Source of the DNA: a virus
Strand: one strand, 5' to 3'
Virus record (IMG/VR): IMGVR_UViG_3300020411_000371
Span: 1-64,000 of that record
DNA length: 64,000 nucleotides
Under the pieces are notes generated by a model. It saw only the letters and a list, made by a program, of their open reading frames with translations. It ran no database searches and was not told the origin of the DNA. The translations under genes and the position numbers were made by a program. Positions 10,101 through 18,100 of the stretch are shown here, piece by piece; positions within the stretch are counted from its first letter, which is position 1, and each line of letters opens with the position of its first letter.

Positions 10101-11629
10101 TCTGCAGATAATGTTAATGTGCTAGTTCCAGAACCTGCGTTAGTAGAAGATACAGTTAGGTTTCTATCTACTGCAGTGTTTTGTGTGAGTTCTATGTTGA
10201 AATCACCATCACCAGTTTTATCAATCTGTTGTGTACCTGCACCATCGAACATGAAATCAGGATCACTGAATACAGTTCTTACATTAATATCAACTTCTCC
10301 GTTTCCACTATCTCCTGTATTGTTTGCACCAAATAATAGACTACCAGAAGTATTGTTTACCTTAACATAATTAAGATAGTTAAATCCTCTATAACCAGTT
10401 GTTGCAGTTAATTCTTGATCTAGTTCAAAATTCTCTACTGTATTACCATCTGCAAAACCTATTCTATTATTTTGCATCTGTGTATTATCTACACCTGCAG
10501 GAGCAATAGTAACATGACCATTTGAATCTACATCAAAATCTTCTTGAGCAAATGATGCTAATCCTTTTTGTTCTACTGCAGCAGCAGCGAGGTATCTCCA
10601 ACCATTAGCATCAGAACTATCTACATGAGTTGGTGCAACTCCTCCAGAACTAATATCTTGAATTGCTTGATATACCTTACCTCCTGTTTCAATTATATTA
10701 TATCTTACATAATTGGTAGCACCATTAAATGCACCATACTTACTACCTTCTGTAGCAGTTGCAATAGGAACGTTTGTAGATGACTGTAATCTACCATCTT
10801 CGTCAACAGTAAACTTAACTGCGTTTACAGTCTCAGTTCCAAATGGTTCGTTATTACTTCCTACAGCACTTACAGATGTCAAAGACTCTGTATTATAATC
10901 GCCAGGTACTACAGTTGTAGTAATTAAATTAATTGTTGGGTTACCGTTTACACCTGCACCATTTTGTATTTGTATCTTTCCTGCAGTTCCAGTAACGGTT
11001 CTGGTTGACATAGCACCACCACTAGTTCTAGCGATAATACCAGTCGTTGTAAGACCTGCAACAGCAACTAGGTCTAAATCATAAGGTTGAGCAGAAGCAC
11101 CCTCTACAGTCCCATCTAGACCGTAATCAGCAAGGGTTCCATTGTTACTTGTAGTAAAGTCTTGTGCAGCAGTAATTCTACCTTTTGCGTCAACAGTTAC
11201 TTTGTTATAAGTTCCAGATGAAGAAGATGTTCCATCATAATGAGGGAGTGTTGAAACTAAAGAAAGTTCTGCAGCAAGGTTTAAGTTTTGTGATCCGTCA
11301 AATGTTCCTGTAGCACTTAGGTCGTCAGATAAAGTTATCTGTCTAGTTGATGAAAGTCTTGCAGCAGTAGAAGAGTTACCAATCAATGTTGCAGTTATAA
11401 CACCTGCAGCAAAATTACCATCAGCATCCCTTTGTACAAGAGTGTTTGCAGTGTTAGATATAGATTCAACAGGTCTTTCATATCGCAAGGTATTCCATGC
11501 TGATACACCATCACCTATCTTAAATCGACCAGTATCTAACTCAATACCCAATTCACCTTGAGCAAGAGTAGGGTTTGCGTTTGCCCATTCCTGAGCACCA
11601 CCCCTTCTTAATTGTATTCTATTTGCCAT
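4115..11629 (-). CDS. Giant tail-fibre-like structural protein, 2504 aa
   Basis: The N-terminus (MANRIQLRRGGAQEWANANP, then LAQGELGIELDTGRFKIGDG) is the short module that begins many phage fibre and receptor-binding proteins. The rest is built from repeats: two copies of a TLDDPIITLGGDTAP ... DRGVEFRYYD unit (around residues 575-640 and 1240-1300), a FKIQ...DKFTVD.DNGNT block (about 780-1070), eight WNLGS..NRWAY.Y units (about 1540-1935) and a Gly/Thr-rich array (about 2050-2400). No enzymatic motif and no C-terminal S74-type chaperone motif are seen. It is preceded by a late-type promoter and a terminator. The fibre or receptor-contact role is inferred from repeat architecture and its place among tail genes; it could instead be a baseplate-linked long protein. 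Confidence 0.75.
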   Translation of the reverse strand: MANRIQLRRGGAQEWANANPTLAQGELGIELDTGRFKIGDGVSAWNTLRYERPVESISNTANTLVQRDADGNFAAGVITATLIGNSSTAARLSSTRQITLSDDLSATGTFDGSQNLNLAAELSLVSTLPHYDGTSSSSGTYNKVTVDAKGRITAAQDFTTSNNGTLADYGLDGTVEGASAQPYDLDLVAVAGLTTTGIIARTSGGAMSTRTVTGTAGKIQIQNGAGVNGNPTINLITTTVVPGDYNTESLTSVSAVGSNNEPFGTETVNAVKFTVDEDGRLQSSTNVPIATATEGSKYGAFNGATNYVRYNIIETGGKVYQAIQDISSGGVAPTHVDSSDANGWRYLAAAAVEQKGLASFAQEDFDVDSNGHVTIAPAGVDNTQMQNNRIGFADGNTVENFELDQELTATTGYRGFNYLNYVKVNNTSGSLLFGANNTGDSGNGEVDINVRTVFSDPDFMFDGAGTQQIDKTGDGDFNIELTQNTAVDRNLTVSSTNAGSGTSTLTLSAEDVVDIDATAATGKVHIETMRFQADHIGAVGDILIDPNDDRDVSGLVTIRGNLQVDGTTTTVNSTVTTLDDPIITLGGDTAPASDDGKDRGVEFRYYDTQARLGFFGYDDSYADLGGHSGGFRFLYDATNTGEVFGGTDAGVIAGNLKLTTNTNSTSNTTGDLVVAGGVGIGDDVNIGGSVDIDTNFRTHGTSRFDDEVVIQGASKNFIMKNGSGTAKITAGSTTGNITMEGILAVTGNVDVNTDKFNITASSGNTAIAGTLVVSDATTIKADNKFFKIQTAAAADKFTVDTDNGNTVISGELNVNSAVDLDTTLNVDGGATFQDNVTINADNKMFKIQTNGSVDKFTVDSDNGNTVIAGQLNVNSAVDLDSTLNVDNASTFQHNVTINADNKMFKIQNNSNSDKFTVDTDNGNTTIQGTVDIVGNTTLTNNFTVNGSQTTIGNASSDVLTVNADATFTDDLTVNATVDFDSTLNVDGQATFQDNIILNANNKMFKIQTNSSVDKFTVDSDNGNTDIQGTLTVQGQTSIIDSLVINASNENFLIQNGSGVNKFTVDTDNGNTNIVGTITVGSASQINSTLGVTGVTSLTNAADQTLTGTYGADGGVRISGGVGITKRLAVGSDARVYGNTTLSGTVDIDNNTDVSGKFNISNTQDATSFADNSVAFTNDGGARITKNTYIGGDLVVYDNTNTRAAFTVTNLTGDGEFHNDLTVGGNLIVNGATTTVNSTVTTLDDPVITLGGDTAPVSNDAKDRGVEFRYYDGSAKVGYFGLDRSSLEFAFLTDATNNSEIFTGTDGALRVGSIHVTGAGQSVDIDSNANIDGTLTVDGQITSQVSSGPALVIPTTDKINNLNADLLDSMTTASANTGSTVVNRDSSGDFAANIITVASGTGSGAGIQGNAITADEWKTARTLTVNGVVNGSISINGGSDITLTTTFDDPDITGLSGMTGTGYVVRTAANTFAQRTLQVTGNSGITLTNADGVQGDTTINVASTPNNASDNLVLRDGSGNFSAGEITADLSGNLIANSSTAKTIIPVTDSAWNLGSNSARWLHIYGDSITATDATITNISGDLTGNLVASSSTTKTIVPSQASQWSIGHTTNRYSYVYADNFIGTTAQVDVNGDLTGNLVASSSTAKTVVPAANSTWNLGSTANRWAYVYADTFTGTTGNIDQVNGNLSGNLVASNSSTKNIIPAADSTWNIGSSTNRYAYIYGDSIVATSATIDQVNGDLSGNLVANSTSTKTVIPDQDSNWNLGSTASRYAYAYADTFVGDTANIGQVNGDLGGNLTNTSSSAKTIVPAANSTWNLGSTANRWAYTYSNSFVGTSATIDSINGDLGGNLTNNSSTAKTFIPVQDNTWNLGSTTNKWAYGYINTVNGVTGTFTTLSGDLGGNLTNNSSTAKTFIPVTGSTWNLGSGTNRWAYLYVDTINVTNAISANVTGDLTGNADTATALQTARTIGGTTFDGTADITPATATQATNLNNHDTDSLSEGASNLYYTETRVQNKLDNAFAQLQAMLNNLATTTTLKLNLSGDPTPGAVVSLGSITASGLGGFTAGTDVATSGSATGTGLTVDTTVVDGAITAVALNQGGTDYLIGDTLTITNANAGGVATLNLGSLVTGTGGFSNATAVATTGGSGTGLTLDTTVDASGALTNLTVNAAGTGYANGETITLTNPNAGGVATTDTLVVGTGYIDGTGLATTGGGGSGLTVDVTTSGGQVTGVTVNAAGTGYAVDDTITITNPNGGGVQTLGSIATAGTGYADGTGIAVVGGGGTGLTVDLTTSAGVVTGVAINADGSGYAASDVVTIVNANGSGAKTLGSITTAGTGYSAGTGVATTSAGSGTGLTVDTTVDENGAITAVTINDDGSGYAASEVITIAGGSGTAQFTVSEIHGNGCTIPISAVFGNDATFDVASVFVDGSIDIATVFTDATFSLADITAMEVGATLTGATSGTVGTITAMDSSSVTVDNVDGFFKVGETVGANDVTNLTINSFG
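4440..5480 (-). repeat. Gly/Thr-rich tandem repeat array in the 2504-aa protein
   Basis: About seven imperfect repeats of roughly 50 residues, with recurring GSGTGLTVDTTV, VTINADGSGYA and ITNPNAGGVATLGS patterns. The DNA repeats visibly as runs such as 'ccagttcctgctgagtatcc'. These are likely tandem beta units and hot spots for copy-number change by recombination. Confidence 0.75.
5790..7000 (-). repeat. Eight WNLGS...RWAY repeats in the 2504-aa protein
   Basis: Eight units of about 48 residues, each with a W-N-L/I-G-S core, N/S-R/K-W/Y-A-Y, a Thr/Ser-rich link and G-D/N-L-x-GNL. Neighbouring units are similar at the DNA level. They probably stack as a fibrous shaft. Confidence 0.8.
8430..9290 (-). 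repeat. FKIQ...KFTVD.DNGNT repeats in the 2504-aa protein
   Basis: Five units share NKMFKIQ (or a close variant), DKFTVD, DNGNT and LNVNSAVDLDSTLNVD patterns with spacing near 55-75 residues. They make a second repeat class in the same protein. Confidence 0.75.
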
Positions 11630-11668
11630 TTTATTTTAGGACAACCTTATGAGAACATGCTTCCAAGT

Positions 11669-11676
11669 TATTTATG
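11669..11676 (-). promoter_or_regulatory. T4-type late promoter motif CATAAATA
   Basis: CATAAATA on the minus strand, 40 nt upstream of the ATG of the 2504-aa gene and just past a terminator hairpin. The placement strongly suggests a new late transcript starting here. Confidence 0.6.
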
Positions 11677-11681
11677 TCACT

Positions 11682-11707
11682 AAAAAAGGGGAACTTGTGT
11701 CCCCCTT
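11682..11707 (-). terminator. Intrinsic terminator
   Basis: On the minus strand AAGGGG - 10-nt loop - CCCCTT is followed by TTTTTT. It lies 10 nt past the stop of the 78-aa gene and just before the late promoter motif, so it separates the transcript of the DUF4815/coiled-coil genes from that of the 2504-aa protein. Confidence 0.75.
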
Positions 11708-11716
11708 AAAAAATCA

Positions 11717-11953
11717 TTAATCAGTTAAACCAGGAGACTCATCAGTTACATCATCCGCAGGTATTTCTGGGGGTGATTCTGGAGTCTCTTCGGGAGGATT
11801 GTAGTACTCCAATGCTTCGATAGCACCTTGAAGCTTCAGTGCTTGCACTTCATTTTGTTTGATTTTTTCAGCGAGTTGCTGATTTTCATTTATCAGACCT
11901 GTATATCTCTCTTTAAATTGAGACAACATTTGGTCTTGACCTATTTTTTCCAT
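11717..11953 (-). CDS. Small coiled-coil protein, 78 aa, Pro/Glu-rich tail
   Basis: The first 50 residues form a predicted amphipathic coiled coil (LSQFKERYTGLINENQQLAE and following heptads). The tail is acidic and proline-rich (PPEETPESPPEIPADD). No known family recognised. It follows the 77-aa coiled-coil gene by 2 nt and ends at a terminator. A role as assembly chaperone or bridging subunit for the adjacent giant tail proteins is possible but unproven. Confidence 0.75.
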   Translation of the reverse strand: MEKIGQDQMLSQFKERYTGLINENQQLAEKIKQNEVQALKLQGAIEALEYYNPPEETPESPPEIPADDVTDESPGLTD

Positions 11954-11955
11954 AA

Positions 11956-12189
11956 TCAGGATTGTTTTGTTAACGTTAACAGAAGAGATTTAATCTCATC
12001 TAACTCTGATTTTAGACCAGAAACATCATTTTGTAAAGTGGCTAAATCAAGTTCTTTCTTTTGTTCTGCTCTATATTGCTTCATGTATTGTTCATACTTC
12101 GCTTTGTCAGAACACTGGATTGCTCCAGTTCTATCATCCTTGTACCATCCTTCTAGTCTTTTCTCTCCGTCTTTAATCGGGATTTTCAT
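11956..12189 (-). CDS. Small coiled-coil protein, 77 aa
   Basis: Short protein with an N-terminal segment KDGEKRLEGWYKDDRTGAIQ and a C-terminal leucine-heptad coiled coil (LQNDVSGLKSELDEIKSLLL). Its ATG overlaps the stop of the 2409-aa protein (TAATG), so it is made from the same message. Function unknown; small coiled-coil proteins next to long tail proteins can be folding or assembly helpers, which is inference here. Confidence 0.75.
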   Translation of the reverse strand: MKIPIKDGEKRLEGWYKDDRTGAIQCSDKAKYEQYMKQYRAEQKKELDLATLQNDVSGLKSELDEIKSLLLTLTKQS

Positions 12190-15100
12190 TATACAGCAAG
12201 GGCGATTGCTCTTAGATCTCTAATGACTGGTGAGTATGCTTGGTTTGGAGATACAAACACTATCTTAATTTGATATTGTGAGAAGTCTAAACCAGTGACT
12301 TCATACTCATAATCGAAAAATTCTACTTCCTCAGTAGTATCTGGAATCTTAGCATCTTGAGTATCAAAATACTGCCATCCTAAACTTTCGATTGGATCAG
12401 TAGATCCAGAGGGTAATACTCTATATAGAGGTTTAATGTGAGTGTTAGATGGACGATAACCCGCAAACATTAATTTAATAGAGGATGATGGATTAGTTAG
12501 ATCAGCAACCTTAGTAATATAAACACCGTTATGTTCATCACCAACTGGTAATGTAGCGGTGGTAGTATCACTAGGAGCATTGATTCTATTACTGATTGTA
12601 GTGATAGACATTCTGTCAGTATCAACAACAGGAGTTACGTTATCCATTTCACTGAACATTGTTAAGTCAAGTCTAAATGACTTGGCACCACTTAATTCAG
12701 CAGACTCATTGATAGCAGAACATATCAACTGTGGAGCAACAAAGTAGTTGTCCTCACCTAGGTTTACATCATAGAACTCACCAGTATTACTGAATGAATT
12801 TTGTGATAATGATTGTCCATCATTGATTGATGTACCTGTAATAGTGTTAACTCTTGCAGTAATCTGTGTCTTAGGTAGAGTCATTCTCTGAATCTGAGGA
12901 GAAATGATCTCATACTGAATATTTTGTGATGCAATAACATGGTTATCACCTGACCTAATACCCAACCTAGCAATAGATGAAGTTGCAAGATCGTAACTAT
13001 CTAAGGTAGGATTCATAATATTATTATGAGTCTTATTAATTTCAATTAGAGGAATACCATCTAAGTTATAGCATTCTACATCTGTTTCATCAGCGTGACT
13101 TACAGCAGTAGTTCCTGCTAATCCTCTTTCATTAATAGTAATAGTTTTACCAGTTCCACTAATTCCTGTGTAAGACATAATCTCATCTTCAATCTTAATA
13201 TAACCTAAGTTTAGAGAACCTACGTTTGCACCATTAATAACAGTGTGGAACGCAGTAGCATCATTAACTTGTATAGTTGTATCTGAATCAGATATAGATG
13301 ATGTCAAGTATGTTGGTGATACTTCAGATTTAACACCCTCAATAACAACATTGTTATCAGTATCATGCATACCATGATGTGAATGTTGTACTGTTACTCT
13401 TCTTTGTGATGTTGTGTATGTTGGTGTGCTACTTGGGAAAGCATCTTGAACAGTTGCAGAAGATACGTTATCACCTGCATAACTGATACTTGCAACAGTA
13501 GCAGTTTTACCAGATGTTCCACCACTAATTTGTTCTGTAGATGCAGTAAAGGTTGTTGACACATACTTAAGTGTTAACGATCCATTTCCTCCACCATTAT
13601 CTGTCCAACTAACAACCTCTGCAGTCGGAGCAGAAGCACTGTTACCTGTAATAGTTTCTCCAACTGTAAAGTCACCAGATGCACTACTTACTGTCATAGT
13701 AGCAGTAGTCTTGGAAGATACTAATCTATTAATAATTGTTCCACCAGTTGATGAACCTGCTTGCCATGTTCCTGATATGTCATTGATTGTTAGAAGAACA
13801 CCTGCATTACTATCTGTAACTTCCTTAATTGTTCCTTGTGCAAGAGTTGTTTTCTGATACACACGAGCACCAACTGTATAAGGTAGAACACTGTTTACAG
13901 CATTCATTACTAGTTGTAACTCTGGTTGGTATGTTTGAATTGGATCAGTTCTTAGTACAATCTTACCACCATTACCTAAGTCTAGAGGAGCATTGTTCAA
14001 CGTTAATTGACTTACAACACTAGTATCGAATACCGCTTTGTAAATAACAAATTTAAGATCTTCATACTGGTCAGCAGTCCAAGTAGATGCGTTTTGTGAT
14101 TTGAATAACACACCTGCATATGGTTGCTCAGATATAGTTCTGTCTCCAGTAATATCCAATTCACCCATTCTAGAAATCCAAACCTGATATTCATTAGAGT
14201 CTGAGAATAGAACAAAGCAATGCTCAATAGACTGTGGAATATAAACAGGTGCTTGGAACGTAAACTTAGTTGCTATAGCACCAGTTTCAGATGTCTGAAT
14301 AGTATCAGGAGTTACTGTAACATCAGAGAAAGGAAGAATAGATGTTGTTGGATAACCATTTGACATTGTTCTAATCTGCATTGAGATAGGAATGTTGCCA
14401 TCTTTAGAGTTAAAGTAAACATCAACAGAAGTTAAGAATACACCACCTTCTTCATCAACCAAGAATGATTGAGCAAGTGGATCCCACCAACCAACCTGAC
14501 GTGTCTCAGTTCTAGTTGTTTGTACTGTTCTATCTTGTGTTACTGTATCTTGAACAATGTCTGCGTTTCTAATAGCAAGAACGTTTTCTTGTAATGTATT
14601 TAAAGTTCCTTTTGCAGCGTATTCTGTTTGTGCAGCAGAAGCAACTGCTCCACCAGTTCTAGCATCTTCTGGATGTGTTGTTAACCTTAATAATCTACTA
14701 CCAGTTTGCCAACGTGGATTTGTACTAATTTGAGGAGGAGGAATGAATAGTGAACCTTTCCATTGTCCTAATCTATCAGTCATTAATCTACGATCACGCA
14801 CAACTGCTCGTGCACCTGATGTTCCAACTAGTACTTCACCTACTTGAATATTACCGTAATATTGTCCAACTGCCTGTGCAGCAAGAGAGTCTGTATCAAC
14901 ATTAATAAAGTTTGTAGTTGAAGAATATGATGAAGGCATATCAGTATCATCATATGGATTCCATGTAAAGAAGTCGTTAGGTGCAGAAACTCTAAATCTA
15001 GCACCACTTGTTAGACCTCTAACTGTTTCACCAATCACAAATGGTGTTGAGTTTGTTCTACTATCTGTAGAAGGATCTTTAATAACTTCAAGAACTTTTG

Positions 15101-18100
15101 GCATCATATAATCACCAATCTTAGTTCCATCAAAGAATGAATAGAATGTAGTTCTTGGTTTCATTCTAGCAACAGTTACATCAATATTTCTAGAACGTAT
15201 CCAAGGAATAGAAGTTGAAGATACAGTTCTATCACCCATAGATTGACGATCAATTCTGGGAACTACTCTACTTCTAATACCTCTTCTAGTCTGGTTAGTT
15301 GTAGTCGTAATGGTTCTTGATCCCATAACACGACGACCTCTACCACGAACAAAGTTAGCAAATGTATGTTCTCTCCATCTACTCCATGCACCTGCAGATT
15401 CTCCACTCCAGTTAGTATTCCATGAACCCCATTGAATAGGAGCAAAACCAGATTGATCTACATTCATCGCTCTGCTAGTTGCTTCAAAATCACCTTCAAC
15501 GTCAATGACATTGACAGGAAGACGATTTGTATCTACCCAGTCATCACTAGCAGGTGTTAGGTCAATACGTCCAATGTATGTAAATACGTTGAATGGGTTA
15601 ACGTTCTCAACACGAGATGCATATGATTGTGTAATTAATGGTATTTCTTCATATGGTAATGTAATCAGAGGTCCTGTTTTTCTATAACCTTGAGATAAAG
15701 ACTCATTTATTAATAAAGCTGTATTTGTAGTATAGTGTGAAGGTTGTGCTGTTCCATCAGAGTAACTTAATGCAGCAGCAAAATCTGGGTTAGTTGTACT
15801 TGACTTAGAATGATCTGTAAAATCATCTACAATAAATCCATTCTTTAAACGATTCTTACCAGATGCATCAGTAATTTCAACGTTGAATGTATCACTCTCT
15901 AACATATTAAGAGATGTATAGTATTCAACTTGATCAAGACGTTTTTCTATCTTACCAATGTCACGCATTGTGTAACGTCTATTATCAGATTTCTGTATAA
16001 CAACATCAGATGCAGGATCAAAACCATATGGTGCGTGTAGCAATGTTGCTAGTAACATACCATCTTGTAGATCGTCTGGAGGAGAAGGTCTTTGTTCTGA
16101 CTTACCTTTAACAACTTGGAACTCTCCAGTAGGTAGTAAGTATAACTTATCAACTCTAGGAAGATACCAATCAAAGTCACATCTGAAATCACTATTGACT
16201 TTAGGTACGTCAAACAATGTAGCAGCAGGACTACCTGCAGTTGGGAATGTTCTATGCTTGAAGTCTAGTGTAGCAGCATTAACATATGCAGGAGATGAAA
16301 CTGTTCCAGTTCCTGTAAATAAGTTTTTAACGCCTGGTCTAAAGTCTAAGAAATCAGGTAGGAATTTTTCTTGATAATAAGGAACTTCTGCATATGGAGT
16401 ATCCAAATATGATTGACCTGCAAAGTAATCTCCAGTTGCAGCGTGAGAATAGTAATCTAAAACAATTTTTAGTTTTCTAATTGGTTTTGCAACACCTTTC
16501 TTTCTTACAAGTTTAGATATACCATAGATAAATCCTGTTTGACCAGTTTCTAATTCATAACGATCTGTAATAACTTTAGATCCTGCAACAATAGATCCTA
16601 CAGAGTCATTAATAATACCTTGAATAGCAATATTACTACTATTAAATCCATCAACTGTTTCACCAGATATGAATTGTCCACTCAAATAAACTATGGATAG
16701 TTTTAAAGTACTTGAGTTAAAGTCAACAACTCTTGCTCTCGCACCAGATGTTTTACCTGTAACAATACTCTTAGTTTCAAAGAATGTTGGTTCAACTAAA
16801 GTAATAGATGGAAGAATAGGATCAGCGTCATCTAGTGACTCATATACAGCATGTATATTAAATACGTCTGTTATACCTAATGATAGATCTACATCTTCAA
16901 TTCTAGTTCCGTATACTCCAGAATATGTAAGACCATAATTTTGCTTATCTAAATTAGAAACAGTTTGATTCACCTTCAATACAAACATGTTATAAGGTGA
17001 TTTTGTTTTCTTAGCAGTAACGTTCTTAGAAACAGATGCTGTAACTTTAACAGATGTAATTGCACCTGCATCACCTGTTACATCTAAGTTTGTTATCTGA
17101 ATTGTAGTTCTATCAGCAGATGTAAATGTTGTATAACCAATAGCACCAGTATTTACAGTATCAATAGGAATTTGTGCACCTACAGGATATGCAGATGATG
17201 TACTACCCATAACTGTGAATGAATATGCAGAGTTTGTAATTGCTTGGAACTGTTCATTCTCAGGTAGAGTAATTGATATAGCGTTTGCAGCAACAGTTTG
17301 GTTATCAAAAGTTCTTCTAACAACCATAGATTCATCAGAGATGCTCTTAACATATGGTTTAGGCATTTGCTTAAGAAGTGTTGCCTTCTCTGTTTCCCAA
17401 AGTTTTGCTCTGTAACGTAGGATTGTATTATAAGTTCCTCCAGTAGGACCTGCAGCACCTGCACCAGGTGTAACGTTTACTACTTGAGTAGAGTAATTAA
17501 AGATTGTTGAATTATTAGATGATGATAAGTTTGTAGGATCAACAAAATCTACATCAACATATTTTGTTTCAGAGAAATATAATCTATCGCCAGGTCTTAA
17601 ATCAGCAGCAAAGTTTGAATTTAAACCAGTAATTTTTTCATTACTACTTGTAGCATCATAAGTGAATGTAGCACCTTGAACAAACTTAAGATCTTCTAGT
17701 ATAATATCTGCAGTAAATTCAACAGCATTTGTATTTTCATCTCTAGCAAGAACCTGTCTAGTATCTGAATACACATATTGGTGCATGTTAGTGATAGTAT
17801 CTAAGTTCAAACCATCTACAGTTACCATCTCACCTTTCTGGAAGTTTCCTTCAACTTGATAAAGATTTAAGTGAGTAGCAGAAGCAACGTTATCAATTAG
17901 ATATCCTCTTGCACCTGATGATTTACCAACAACTAAAGTTCCTCTTTGATCAGCAGCACCAGTACTAATTGTTTGTGCACTTGCCAAATGTAATACAGTA
18001 AACATTTGAACATCAAACAAATGCATATTATATGTGTCATTAGCATCACCAAAATTACTATCAGGATCTTGTAAAAATTCTAGAGATGCTACACGTGCAT

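Noticed and set aside
9864-10370. 168-aa plus-strand frame inside the 2504-aa gene, and other plus-strand frames of 60-130 aa
   Set aside because: They are antisense to clearly coding minus-strand repeats. Low complexity, Ser/Val/Pro/Thr-rich content follows from the complement of Gly/Thr/Asn codons. No plus-strand promoter or ribosome binding site seen.
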